Below, piece after piece: positions 32,601-45,400 of a stretch of DNA of 64,000 bases. The position numbers and the translations under genes are program-made. This DNA is from Paragonimus westermani (taxonomy: Eukaryota; Platyhelminthes; Trematoda; Plagiorchiida; Troglotrematidae). The notes under the pieces are model-generated. The model was not told the DNA's origin. It ran no database searches and saw only the letters and a program-made list of their open reading frames with translations. The DNA lies in contig QNGE01002662.1 in assembly GCA_008508345.1 (NCBI GenBank), positions 42,954 to 106,953 of the forward strand, in the 5' to 3' direction. Within the stretch, counting starts at the first letter, position 1, and every line of letters begins with the position of its first letter.

Positions 32601-35300
32601 AATAGAAGTCAAAGATCAGCACGGATATGTTGATCTACTTCACAAACATCATTCGTGGTATTTGACCAGTTTGTCAATCACATCTTATTGACGCTTCTTG
32701 TCCGCACTCAATCAAAATAGTTTATAACCATGTTAGTTTTGTTGCTAAACCCATCTTTCAATTGGTCCTCCACTCCAGGCAACTATAATCGTTTCATCCG
32801 AAAAATATCGTACCTCCTTTGACATATTTGCACAGTGGGGAAGCATTTTGTCTTTGCTTATAAGCTTCTCAAGTACACGGAGTTGGACCTCTGACAAACT
32901 ACACTGTAAACCTGAGAACAAACGTTTGTAATCATAGAGGGAATAAAGTCCGTCACATGGGTGATAACAGCAGTAGTCTTGTTAAATAATTGTGATGTAA
33001 ATTAAAGAGCATCAAAGGAAATCACTTATTTGCTGCGGTCGAAAAATAACACGAAACATGGAAGTAACTTATAATATTCTGAGTTTATTTTTTACTAGGA
33101 AACTACGCTACAAAATTCAGTTGAGAAATGGTTTGCGATAAATGCTGCCCACCTTTGGCGAATTTTTTAGTTTGCCAGGATTGGCTGCAGCTGTTATGTT
33201 GCCTGGATAGAACTTGGGTGTAAACTGGTGCTACCTGAAGAGAGGAAGAAATTAGGAAGTAACAAGTTTAGTTTAGATCATACCGAAATAACACTTTAAT
33301 CGGGTTTTCAAGACTTTAGGAGAAGTTACAGAGCTTCGAAAGTTAGGAAATGAGCCTATTTTGGTTTTGTCCTTGACTTTCGTAAAACGCATCAGTGAAT
33401 CTTCATCAACCGTTCATATTTAATCCACACGTTCGTTTGCATCATTCGTGAAAACAAATGGCGTCAAGCACGTTTTATCATCACACGTAGAAAAAGTCAA
33501 AATACCTATTAATATGGAAAAAAATGAACACAGTTGACTTTGTGAATAAAGAATGAATGACAAACGATTCATCTAGTAGACAGAGCACCAAAAATGCTCG
33601 TGTACAATGTACATGCTTCAGTGGAGCTAATTGCCTGGCGTGTGCTTGACTCATTTGATTGCCTTCCATCAGCTGCATGTTTGCCTGTTAAGTAAAGGAA
33701 TCAACGGAAAGTTCCAGCCTGCTCAAAATTCCAGTGGGTGGTGTAATGATCTGATTGTGTACTTTGTGTATCGGTACCGGCTAGTGTGAGAAGGGGTTGG
33801 AAACTTGAATCGACCTGTGGATTGTTCATAATATCGATTCCCATTCCCGTTCGTGAGAAGAGCTTAATGGTTGTCCACACCTTAATATGATCAGACCAAA
33901 AGTTGCAACTACCTCATTTGTCGTGAATGTATCTATGGTTTTCTGCAACCAGAGGAAGTTTGAGTGTGCGGCAAACAAACTGGTTGCGATTATAATTGAA
34001 CTTTTCAATAAAAAACAGTATATCGGGCAAAAATATTGTTGCTTATAGAAGGTAAAACCACTAGGCTTACGATCAACATATTTCTTATCGTAACGATGGA
34101 TAGTAAACAATGTATTTGACAACAATAAATTCGTCACCAAGGTGAAACGCTGCTGCTAGGGTACACGACTGAAACTTCAACAAAACAATTACTTATGCAT
34201 ACAAGACGAGTAAACATCACAACGATTCTTCAGTATAAAGTCCTTTGCAATAAATCAAACCCGAGGTTTCTTCATAATTTACAGTTTTGGTGAACAACAC
34301 GCGCAAAATTTTGAAGGTATTCCGCTGACTTATTGTTCAGCTGTCGATAGTCGATCCTGTCGCTGTCTATTAGCCTTGGTGAAGATGCGCGTAAATCTCA
34401 CTAAACAGCCCAATCAGGATGTTTTATTGTTGGAAAGTTGACTTTTGCTCCATTCCTATTCCAGTCACACATTACAGAATGACGAGGGTGACCGAATTTA
34501 CTCAATAGCGTAGTTTGTGTCATAATCATGGGCGATGTTTACTGCTTGAAATTGCCGTGTAGAAGATGCAACGTGTAATGGATAAGATAACTGGGGCCAG
34601 CATGAAACAAATACGGATTCGAACAGCTAATTAGCTGTTTCTTTACAGTGAACAAATGATAAACAAGAAATAGATAGTTAATTTCCCTTCCTGGCTCTAA
34701 GACGAATCGAGATGTTGTTAGGCTGTGACCGTCGGAAAACAGTCTGCGCGTAAATTGCATTTTAGACGTCTTATCCGAACCTCTTCAAACAACCTTCCAC
34801 GTATACTCAATTTTTTCAATTGTATGGCTGTTATGGCAAATAATTTCGAAAGGTTGAACAGTTCTAAACAAACGGGCAAAAGTATTTACAGACAGACTGA
34901 TTTACAACACCAAGAACTTTGTGTTGATCAAGAAATAACGCAACCGTGAACCTCAATATGAAATGCCCTATTTGCATTTACTGCCCGATCGTGTATAATT
35001 TGTATTTTCGCCTATCTTGCTGTATGCAAAAAAAGATCAGTCATAGAACCAATTTCAGACCGATATCACTGAACTCATTTACGAATGATTGTATATCTCC
35101 GGAAGCAGCATCCCTCGAAGTGCGACGAAAGAAGGTTCGGGCCAACCCGTCTTTGGTGCTGACGTTTTAATATCATCTGACGCCGGAGAACGGAACAAGC
35201 TTGGTCTCGTAGAGACAGAAGAAAGGTTATAGTGCTAGGCTTCCTCCAACCCTATCACTCTTTTCGATGGCATTTCCGTTGTTCTTTAATATTTATTGAT
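29665..35300. other. AT-rich DNA, no recognised gene
   Basis: Long stretch without recognisable coding sequence, repeat family or RNA gene. The longest frames (30714-31073 and 33826-34140, minus) look like chance. Confidence 0.5.
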
Positions 35301-35304
35301 CTAA

Positions 35305-35510
35305 CACTCATGGCGTGATGGTAAACACAACTGTTTTGGTAGGACTTCAGATCATGACCGTTGCAAAGATGTGCACTACTAGTAACACCTAACAAAAGAA
35401 AAACTCTGATGTAGCGTTTTTATCTGAAGGCGCTGAGTGAAAGGTCCGCAACAGTGTGACTGATGTGATCAATTGTAGTCAGCTGGCTAATTTGTGTCAA
35501 TGAAAATTCC
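35305..35510 (+). mobile_element. Decayed second copy of the hammerhead SINE
   Basis: Aligns by eye with 29435-29660: CATGGCG.TGATGGTAAACAC, then GTTGCAAAGATGTGCACTACT, then TGTGATCAATTGTAGTCAG. GCACTA (35373-35378) is kept, but the core CTGATGAG has become CTAGTAAC, stem II pairing is lost, and GAAAC has become GAAAAAC. The ribozyme is therefore predicted inactive. Confidence 0.62.
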
Positions 35511-35514
35511 AAAC

Positions 35515-36394
35515 TTTCTGCCAGCTTCGCTTCTTAAATTCCGTGGACATCTGACAGCTTGAAGCTCTTCCAGCATTTATATGCCTCCTACACGTCCCAT
35601 CCAACCTCTGACAATCATTTTCAGCATGATCACAACACTGTTTCACTGCCGTAAGACATTTCAGATGATCATTTTTTCAAGCTTCAATCATGACGACTTC
35701 GAATATTAAGTTCACATTTCTCACAACTGTTGCTAGGCTAGCTTTTTAGTGGTGGGCGAATTAGCTCGGCTTCGCCAACAGATTAAGAGCAAATAAGTTG
35801 TCCTACCAAAAGATGTGTTACGTTACACGGATGACGATTATCGAAGCTGATTTTTGGTTTCTGAACTGTTACGCTTCTTTCGCTCGTAGGCTGAAGTCGA
35901 TTAGCTAAACAAAGCAATTCCTGCTACTCAGGTGACCGTGACGTTGTGGTCTGATGAATGAATGTTCGGATTACGATCTACCTCTTATCCCTGGGTTATG
36001 GACTCATTTCATCGACGTGCGTGATGCTGATGAAACTGAGCTAGGTCGAGACAGCCGTCAACCGCTTCGCTGGTGGCCACTAGGGAAAAATGTTTGCATG
36101 TTGAATTTTACTCACTGCGCTCCCACATTTTCCTCAAACAGGCCTATTTTTTTCCAACCATCTGTGAGACACGCAACACTATGGGATGTGTCATTGGAAT
36201 TTAAGGTTGACTGACTGACGTTTGTTTACAGTCTCCTGATGCCTTCTAACATTCCATAGAAGATATGATATTACATCCATATATACATTACGTATATAGA
36301 TGTATGGTTACGTGACTTATCTATATCCAACTAGTGTGGTGGCTATTTGGGTGGGACATTTTATGCAATATGGCAAATTCAATGAAAATTTCAG
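35515..36394. other. No confidently recognised gene
   Basis: A plus-strand open frame at 35954-36214 is relatively GC-rich for the area (DADETELGRDSRQPLRWWP), so it may be an old coding fragment, but no family is recognised. A short palindromic TA-rich run lies near 36265-36305. Confidence 0.4.
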
Positions 36395-36540
36395 CAGATG
36401 ACTGCCTCAATGTTTTGCAACTAATTTCAAACGGAAAAATTCGATCACTTTTCCTTGGTGCGTCAGCACGAATAGCTCCTATTGTGGATTCAATTTATTC
36501 AGTTACACAAGATTTAACTAGTCTGCGGAGAACTACGTGA
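36395..36540 (+). CDS. Candidate terminal exon, unrecognised protein
   Basis: I do not recognise the protein. The segment follows an acceptor-like AAAATTTCAG, is open for 48 codons, and ends in TGA at 36538-36540. Two AATAAA signals follow at 36543-36548 and 36562-36567. The reading (CLNVLQLISNGKIRSLFLGA, then SARIAPIVDS) has balanced composition and looks like protein. The first signal lies almost on the stop codon, so the second would be the working one. No partner exon is identified upstream on the plus strand. Chance is a real alternative. Confidence 0.28.
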
Positions 36541-36567
36541 CAAATAAAATCACCCGTGCACAATAAA

Positions 36568-38284
36568 CCTGCAAAGCTACCTGAGCTCAGTGGATTTTAC
36601 GAATAACTTCGTGATATCTAGTGCTTGGTATTAGCCTTAGCAAGGATAAGCTACTGGTTTACAAACCCCATCATGCCCGATTGAACAACAACATCTTGAA
36701 GCAGCTAGAAATACCTTATTTAACTTGCTCATTCCAGCAGTGAAGTTTCGTTTACGCAGCAATTCCAATATAACCTCAACCAAGTGCATCGGCACTTACA
36801 GTTATACAAACATCGAGCATCATTTCTGAACACTCAGCGAAAGCAATGCGCAACAGGTTTCTGCCGAAGTGACACTGACCTACCGATGATCTATTTTGTG
36901 TGACATTGCTATCTTATTTGATTCATATTTTGAAAATAATTTACAATACTGAACAGGTTTGAATGTACTATCCACAAACTGTGTTTGCAATGTATCTTCT
37001 CTCGTTAATCTAGCTTGAAACCGATTTGAGTAGAATGTATGTTGATGCAGCTGGAAAAGGTGAGGAGTGAAATAGTTCTGATTTATCGTTAAATGTTGTC
37101 TGCCAAATACTGAACACCATACAAATTGTTACCCGCAGATGTACCATTTCGGTCGACTTTCTATCCGACCTCTTGCAGAAAGGTGTACTTAAACCAGATT
37201 TTGATTGTTTCAAAATTACTAATTTGTGTTTTTGATTCGATCCTACTAACGTCAAAACATTTGACAGAACTGTCATCTTTAAATCAACAGTTACATTATT
37301 TCGTGAGTACTGTTGAAGTAATCCAGTTTAGGGAGAAAATACGGTAATTCACAGATTGGCGTAAACTGGTGACCCCGTGTTTTTGGCTTCTCGGTTAACC
37401 CAAGATATTTTCCATTCAAAAAACTAGAAAATATTTTTGCTTACTGATTGATAATTCACAATAATGACTCACACACTGGATATCGGTCATAGTGTAGCAG
37501 GTCACTTCTATTTAGGTAAACATGGGCGACTGCTTTTGAAAAACACTAACTCAGCGTTCCACTTTCGGTTGAGCACCGCAACAAGATATACACCGGAAAC
37601 TTTACCAATTGAACGCTAGTTTACATTCTTACCAGACGCCTATTTTGATTTGTGCATGGTTAACCTTCAACAGGTTTGTCGGTCTCCCGAAGTGACGAAT
37701 AATTAATCAGATGAGGCCATTTCATGATGCAATGAAATGGTACTGACATTTGGTCCATGTTATAGACGTATTGTTTAGGCGTGGTATATAGAGATTAGTA
37801 TGACGACTACACTGAAACACAATCAACGTTGTTTAAAACTGCTTAAATTGCCACAAATTCACCGAACGAAGAATCTTTTGTTCAGATGGGAGATAGAGTG
37901 AAATGTATGGATCTTGATTGAATTATTCAGCAGTCAAATAGAGTTTTATAAGTTGAACGCCTTTTCTTCAAGTCAGACCAAGCGACGTTATTGACCTATT
38001 CACCCAAAAGACGATATTTAACCTTATTACCAGCAAGACTAGAACAAGTTAGCCAACTATATATATATAATGTTAAAGCTGAGTGGCATCTGTTACAAAC
38101 ATTATGGAACACTGTGAAAGGTACATCGGTTTTTTAGTGAAAAGCACACCCATCGCGAATTACTTTGATGTGTGAAATGTGTAAAACATTGATAAAAGAA
38201 GTAAATATATACCATGTGAAGTCAGTACACAAAGCATAACCCTATGTTCAAGGATTGAGAGGCGACAAGAAGCTTGGCCACAGT
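36568..38284. other. No recognised gene
   Basis: AT-rich noncoding DNA; a short (TA)n run lies near 38060-38070. Confidence 0.5.
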
Positions 38285-38290
38285 TTTATT
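38285..38290 (-). terminator. Poly(A) signal AATAAA
   Basis: AATAAA on the minus strand, about 40 bases past the stop codon of the candidate terminal exon 38329-38556. The distance is normal for a short 3' UTR. Confidence 0.4.
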
Positions 38291-38328
38291 GCGTGTATCT
38301 AGCGGTATCGAATGAATGTTGAATACTG

Positions 38329-38556
38329 TCAATTGTAAGCAGAAACCACTTCACAGACCTCGCTGACTATCTCTTTAATTTTAAATTTACATATGTCACA
38401 ACACCAGGTGAGAGAGACAGCCTGTGCAGAAGACTGTAAGCGTGCACAAACTTTACAACCAACTTTGCGCACATTTACGGGGTTTCCATCCAGGCAATGT
38501 AGAGAGAAGAAACAATTAAACCAGGATGACTTTTTGACGGCTGGTATTAAACGTCT
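38329..38556 (-). CDS. Candidate terminal exon of a cysteine-rich protein
   Basis: On the minus strand an acceptor with a T-rich tract (TTTTTCAGTCAAATTTCAG) precedes an open frame of 75 codons ending in TGA at 38329-38331. The reading includes WFNCFFSLHCLDGNP, VRKVGCKVCARLQ and LTWCCDICKFKIKEI, seven Cys in all, plausibly disulphide-bonded or metal-binding. It enters in phase 0, matching the phase-0 donor of the candidate exon at 39266-39478. A poly(A) signal follows at 38285-38290. The domain is not recognised. Of all exon candidates here this pair has the most independent support. Confidence 0.42.
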   Translation of the reverse strand, partial: RRLIPAVKKSSWFNCFFSLHCLDGNPVNVRKVGCKVCARLQSSAQAVSLTWCCDICKFKIKEIVSEVCEVVSAYN

Positions 38557-39265
38557 CTGAAATTTGACTGAAAAATCTACGGTGAAAGTAGCGATAAAAA
38601 TTAACGAAAGCATGGAAAACTAAATACCATGATGCACACTCGCACTCACTGTCTATCCTGTGTTCGTCATCACAGTTCGACCCACTCCTCTGATTCCACA
38701 GTAATCAGGTAAATATATGAGTAAGTGACATTATCTAGGAAGATGCACCTGTATTGAGATAACGCATACACAAAAATACTTGAATAATTGGCTTGTATTT
38801 GAGTAGATTATTTTACGAAAATGACGTTAACCACATTATGGATTATGCTGTCATGTGTATCAGTTGGGTAAAAACTATGTATCATAATGCAGAATACCTC
38901 AAACAGATATCCCCCCTTGAAACTCACAGCTTAATGAAAATAAATACCATCGTAAGTGCTGAACGTATCCGATCGGGTTGGGCAAGGATCTTTTTTAAAT
39001 TCGACTGTGATTTCTCACGACGGTTTGAGGGAGTCAGGAACTACTATATCCCCATGCAGGTGGGCGGATAGATATGTTGGGTCTGTGTACACGCAAGCAC
39101 ACATACCACACATGCACCAGGTGATTTCCTTCCTTTCGCGCGAAAGGACCAGCGATGGATTGTTCATAGGCTACTAACTTTTGTTCTTTCTGTCAATTGG
39201 TGGAACACTTTTGATTGCTATTGATTGATTAGCAAGCCTTAAATAAATCTGCACTCTATACACAC

Positions 39266-39478
39266 CACTAGATTGGATGGCAAACATGTGTCAGCTGGCA
39301 GTCCAGCCTTCAGACAGTCAAAGTCGTGCTTATTCACATTAGAAGGAACACATTTTTGTAAACGTTCGCAACAATCTGTCTGACCACACATTGGAAATGA
39401 ACCATCAATATCAGGTAAGCAAACTGCGATTATATGAGCAACACGATACATTTGGTGATATGTTGCACAGTCTGTGTG
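39266..39478 (-). CDS. Candidate internal exon of a cysteine-rich protein
   Basis: Minus-strand segment of 213 nt (71 codons, phase 0 to 0) between an acceptor-like AATGTGCAG and a donor GTG|GTGTGT. It reads HTDCATYHQMYRVAH, then FPMCGQTDCCERLQKCVPSN and FDCLKAGLPADTCLPSNLV, with eight Cys including a CC pair. Such a pattern suggests a secreted or extracellular disulphide-rich domain, but I cannot name the family. The polypyrimidine tract is weak. It joins in frame to 38329-38556 across an intron of about 0.7 kb. Upstream exons were not found with confidence; a minus frame at 41014-41196 is a weak possibility. Confidence 0.38.
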
Positions 39479-39484
39479 CTGCAC

Positions 39485-42177
39485 ATTGTCCAGTAAAATA
39501 AGTTGAGAGCTGTGGCACTTACGCGCCTTATAAGATAGTCAAAAATGTTCGGTTTTCAGATATTCATTGTTGAGTGTAATGCGACATGTCGTTACACTCT
39601 CTGGTTTCATATAAAGGTTTATGAATTATTGCTTATTGCCTCAAAATTTAACTCCTCAAAGTTAAGAATCTCTGGCGATAAGTAAAAGGAATTGTAGGTC
39701 AATGTTAATAAAAATCTTTTAGTTCAACAGAAGTATTGGAATAGCTTTTTCTGGCCTTGGTTGTGGGTGAATAAGTGGATGTTCGATCAGGTAAGCATTT
39801 GGGCTTTGTATAGAAATTTGCTTGTTAAGTGAGCAGACTCACTCACATGTGATCAACTATTAGAAAATAGCATTGGTTAACACACAACAATAACGTACTC
39901 CGTGAAATGGACACGTCAGCTGAGCAGTAAGTTTGGGCACTGCAATATTTTGCCATGCATTTGTAAAGCGTCCGTGAAATTTTACTTCAGTGTACTCTGT
40001 AGTTTTGGTCCCAGAAACGCATTAGGAACTTAGCATGCCTGGCATTTACTGCACAGAAGTCATAGACCATTCAATACGGAAATTTGCTGCCGAATGTGTA
40101 AAATCAGACCTGCCATATAATGATAAGATATAAACGTACGGATTTTCCGCAAGCTTTCGGTTTGTTTCCCGGAAAAGAAATTCTACATGAAACTATCTAA
40201 TACTTCAAGATCAATCCTAAGTTTTGTCTGTCATTTACAAAATATGGAGATTTCTCAAGTGAATAGGCAGTACGGCTGAAAAACATCAATTATCATAGTC
40301 TTACGTCATTATTCCAGTGAACTAAAACAGATATTAAGCAAACCTGTTGAACATTAAAAACGGATTAAGAACAGGAGAACACCTTGCCTCAAGTGACACC
40401 ATCTCCAATGACGTGCGCATGATATATAGTGAGGGAAAAATATGTTGACGATCATATATCGATGAAGGCTAAAACGCATCTGTGCACGACGATAAACCGG
40501 AAGTGGTGGTGCAGTCTTCGGAGTGAAACAAATAAACATGTAAAAATAGTTTCAAAAATAATCGTGCCCTTTCGTACATACAAAATGTAATTTTTAATAG
40601 CGTGCTTGCTTTGATAATCAGACGTTCGATTGAAAGTGGTGTCCACACGCTAAGCTTTACGTTGGGAACAACTGCGTATTACTACATTAGAGAGATTGCA
40701 GCCTAAATTTTGCATGTCCTTTTAATTGGACAGAAACTGGCACGTAGTGGGATAAAACAGAACTTCGCATCATAAATCCTTAAGTAAAATGTGACTCATA
40801 ATTTATATGAAAGGATACTTTTAATAAGTCACTTTTTTGAAAACTTGCATTGGTTCTAAGAACAGAACAAAGCGAGAATTTTGTCTGTTACAACGCGTTT
40901 TTTGGTTGGAATTTGTGCGTTAAAAACTTCGAAGCTGTGTACAAAGGTACGGCTGACAACAGTCATGTAAACCTAATAATGTTTTCTATGTATATAAGCT
41001 GATGGTATCTGTTTTAATTTACTTCTGTGTTCCGAAGACAGTCAACATTACAAATTGATCGTGAACGGTGTTCAAGAAACACCACTTCAGTAACGGATGA
41101 CTGGGGATGTTTAAAACAGGGTATAGATGAACGTGTTAATGATCCAAATTGAGTCGTAAGCCTTATTCTTGTTCGTACGGGTCGAAGAGATTTCATGTAA
41201 AAGTATCACATACTATGGTTCCTTGTGCCTAATAACTGGGTAATACTGCAAGGAAAAAGCCGGAATGCTAAATCAAAGACCAAAAACTTAGGAACAAATC
41301 AGACTGTCAACTTGCAGAACAAATATATGACAACATAGCGGTTTGTTATTCTATGCAGGTAAGATGACACAACTGGAAACAGGTATGTCTGTAGCTAATG
41401 TGAAGATGACGTGGTTCAGTTCGATGCTTAATAAAAAAATTTTGACGAAAGAAACCTAGAAGTGACTAGTCTACTTTTGCAAACATTTTTTTTTCGTGGA
41501 TATCTCCACAAGTTCCACAATCAACGTTAAGTGTGTTAACGGTTGACAAAAAGCACCAACTCCACGGTAACTCGCTAAAGCTGCACCATAAGTTGTATGC
41601 TCTGTCAGGTTAATTCTGTGCAACTCAGATCACCTTATATCGGTTTGTTGAAATAGCAGTATCAATCGGGGAATGCAAGCAAAGATCTGATAGAGATATT
41701 CTGATTGCTTTGTCATACATGGGAAACCACTTTAAAACTCTCACGGTTGCTTCTACTTGGCTAGCTGTTACGTGATAATATGTGCCTATTAAAGTGTGAC
41801 TAGGTCTGTGACTTCAGTTTCAGCAATCTCTCTGTCTTTCCAACAAACATTTAAGACAGGCCGGTTTAAATAACAAAGTTAGACTTGACTCTGCTCCTGC
41901 TGCCTTATCAGTAATGCATACAGTTTCCACAATAATGATTTGAACTGCAGTCACGGTTTAATGACAGAGCTATGTTGACCACCGTGCAATTGAGTTCACA
42001 TTGGACACAACCGAAGTATTCATCGTCGATGTTCAGTCACGTGAAAAAGTGTTACAGATAGTTAAGAGGCTTTGGATCACATAAGCTGCGTGCTACCCAA
42101 AAAATGGCCACCGTTTTCACGTTTTCCGTAGTGCTTTTTCAGATAACAACATTAGATTCCTCTTTCTCTTTTGTCAG
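39485..42177. other. No confidently recognised gene
   Basis: AT-rich. The minus frame 41014-41196 (CFKHPQSSVTEVVFLEHRSR) looks somewhat protein-like but has weak splice signals. Confidence 0.4.
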
Positions 42178-42470
42178 ACTTGGTCAGTAAAGCATGTCTG
42201 ATATTCATATTATACCGTGAAAATCATATATACAGCGAACAATCTCTGAAAAGAGCTGAGCTTTATCACAATGTTTCCTTTCGAAAGGAACTGGTTCAAC
42301 GGTCTATAGCACTACAGTACTGTAATCGCCTTGTGATAACCAAGTTCTCTTACCAGTTATCATTAATGCGCAATTCTGTAGCTTTGCGTCCGACAGTTTT
42401 TCATCATAGTTTCCGTTCGGTCTATTTAGTTTTCATTGAATTTGGTTTCAATATCCCAGCGCACACATAT
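42178..42470 (+). CDS. Candidate internal exon, unrecognised protein
   Basis: A strong acceptor (TTCCTCTTTCTCTTTTGTCAG) opens a plus-strand frame of 97 codons, and a donor TAT|GTATGT lies at 42471. The reading begins DLVSKACLIFILYRENHIYS and includes LKRAELYHNVSFRKELVQRS. No domain is recognised and no membrane segment stands out beyond a short hydrophobic start. The next exon is not known. Splice signals are better than average for this window, but chance is possible. Confidence 0.3.
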
Positions 42471-45400
42471 GTATGTAGTGTGTTTTTCTTCCAGCCTACA
42501 CATCTTCTAAAAATAGAGAAGTGGCCAGTGTGAACACGTTACTATTTGGTTATTGACGTTTTTTTGTCTCTATGTAAGTTAATGGCATTTAAATGATTTA
42601 ATACTAATACACGAAGCTTCTGAACCGGAACTTTCAAAGGGTTAATCTTCAACCTGTCAACTGGTCACCGTGGGTCAGAAAATCTTTACTTTGGAAATTC
42701 ATCTGTGGTCATCTTCTTTATATATAGATCAGTTATGTTAACTGACTCTTTATCATTACTTTCAAAGATGACTTGAACTAAAAACGGTATCCGCCATATC
42801 ATTGCATCTACCTAAACCACAATGTTTGAAACAGGCTGAAATTTAATTAAAAAATAATCGTATTAAGTCATTGATTAATTAATGAAGTGTTACAATTTTC
42901 TTGTCAAAACTTTCATGTTCATCATAATTCACATGACTCTAGACATATTTTGAGTTTGGCGCATCAAAGAAATGATCCCAGGGCCTAGTTGTACCTGAAA
43001 ACTGAATTAACGATGGCGTCGAGCTGAATAAGCTGGTCATACGAGTCGAACTTCCAGCCAGATTCCATAAGAAAGAGAAAGTCGTTAATTATTTTGCATA
43101 TGACATTTCACGAATCTATGTAGAAAAAACAGACGAACAATTGCTTTGGGAGTAATTATTTGAAAATTGCGAACGAACTGATTCAACGATTTCGGTGCTG
43201 ATTTACATTAGATAGATTTTACACAAATGTTTTAGAGAACTAACATTTGGAACTGAAATAGTAAATAAACCTGCGTCAAGTAGGACAAGCTTTTCATTCT
43301 GACAGAACAATTCTGTGTGACCGTCGGCAGCAACTGGATAGTGAGTAAGAAACATAAGGTGTTATAGATAATTAATATGGAACCTTTAAATGTGACGCTA
43401 TGGCACCATTAGAAGCGCGTTTCATGAAACCGTGTAGGTTTGAAATATGTTACCTGGGACGCATGGCTTACTTAAATTGAATACCGGGCAGCTTGACATT
43501 TTTAGAAGAAACCTGGATTTCAAGGCAATTATTCTTAGTGTGAACGCTGAAAACAAAAATTACTGGTAACTGAAGCAAATTGCTAACGATACTCTCTTGG
43601 GCATTAAGATGTTCTTGAGATTTTTGATTTTAATGCATTTTTAAAATAAACGTACCACCTGATCACCTCTTACAACCGATTCTGACTGGGCGTTTCTAGG
43701 ATAGTTTTGTCTTACCTTATTTTTGATTGTTGGACTATAGGAACACAGTAAACTCGTGAATCCACGACACAAAAGCAGCTATCTGTTCGGCTGAAACTCG
43801 TGATCATAAATAAGAGACAATCTCCATCAGGGTTCTCTTATCCAAAGAAAATTCCTTTCATTCTGTCGGATATTTGGCAAACTAGAGAACCAAAAGAGAG
43901 TGAGTCTTTCTGGATTTCATTCACACAAATTGTGGGTCTACATTATAATCGGCGAATGTAAGATCTTAGTTTCGTTGATTTGCACAAGGGGTAAAATTAT
44001 CACGTACATATACTTCTAGTGCCAAATTGATTAATAACCAAGTTTTCTGAAGGGTTCGTCAATACTTTTGAGCTAGGTAATGATTATACCAGAAGAGGAA
44101 CTCAACAGCCACTAGACAGACAAGGACACTTAATAAACCATGGAGGTAACTCAGAGATTGTTCTAGAGGACTTTATTGTCCCTCTAATTTCGGGCATTTT
44201 TCAGTAGTATAAATGTTTGAAAAGAATTTTGGCCACAGCGTTAAACTTCACATTCCAGATTAGAGAGATCCTAAGAAGTTCTGAAAGCGTGATATTCTAT
44301 CAGTTCTAATGGATTGTTCCAGATATTTTTTATTATCTCGGTTGCTATTAGATATACAACTGTGGAAAAGCTGTCAGTTAGCTTGTAGTCTTTTGGTGGG
44401 CAGTCGTAATCTTTCGTCGTCGAATGACTTTGATTTAGGCAATATCAACTTTGGATATTTGCATTAAATGTTTGTGGTTGGTTGCACGTGAAAGGGAAAT
44501 GTTGTCTTACCTGATAAAGGACTCTTTATAACGAAATAGCCCACGACTCCATCCTAAGCGTTCCGCTATCACAGTTTAGATCCGTTATAAGAAATTTGGA
44601 GATTTCAACTTATTTTTATTGCTCCGCTTTGGTCAGTGGCACACTTTTCCAAACGAGCATTTTACTACTTAACTGCAGCTAACAACCCCGAGCTACTCCT
44701 CTTTTTATACAGTGTCCGAATTTATGGAAAGATCTTCGTTCACCTGAGAGTTTGTGACAGGTTTCCGTTATACTGTCTGGTTTAGAAATCTAGACGTGTT
44801 TCAACTACGATAGTCTATTCACTGGTCTCAGTAGATCAGATCAACGACTATTCAGTTAAACCTAATTTACAACCAACTTTGTTGTGCTTGCAAGCAGATT
44901 TCGGGAAAGAGTGAAGACTAACTATTTTCCACATCGTATGGTGGCATTATGTGACCACCGTGAATGAGCACTGATCTTCTTACCTCCGGAGTGTGAAATC
45001 TTGCTGCTTTCAACAAAAACGGTTGAATGTGCTATCATGTTACTGCTGATTATATGTAACACATGGATGAAGGTCTTCCATAACTGACCATAATGACCAT
45101 TAGGTAAAGAGAGGGCTACTGATGTTTAACCGGATTCAACCTTGTTTATAAAACCTGTGACGGAAGTCCATTGATTCAGCTAAATCTTCAGCACCTTCTC
45201 ATTGCAGCATCAAATCTACGTAGAGATAACCTAATTTATCAGAATTTTCGGTTATGAGGAGTTGGATATTGGATCGGCCTGATGTGTTCCACCGTAGCCG
45301 AACAGCTCTGGCCATTTGGAGTAACAAACATGAACGGTGTGCATATGTTGATTCTTAGCGCTTGGATTGCAAATTATAGATACAGTGCATGCAATGTGAT

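Noticed and set aside
39350..39416. Plus-strand exon ending at the strong donor CAG|GTAAGC
   Set aside because: Open only for about 19 codons with no acceptor; the overlapping minus-strand cysteine-rich frame is better supported.
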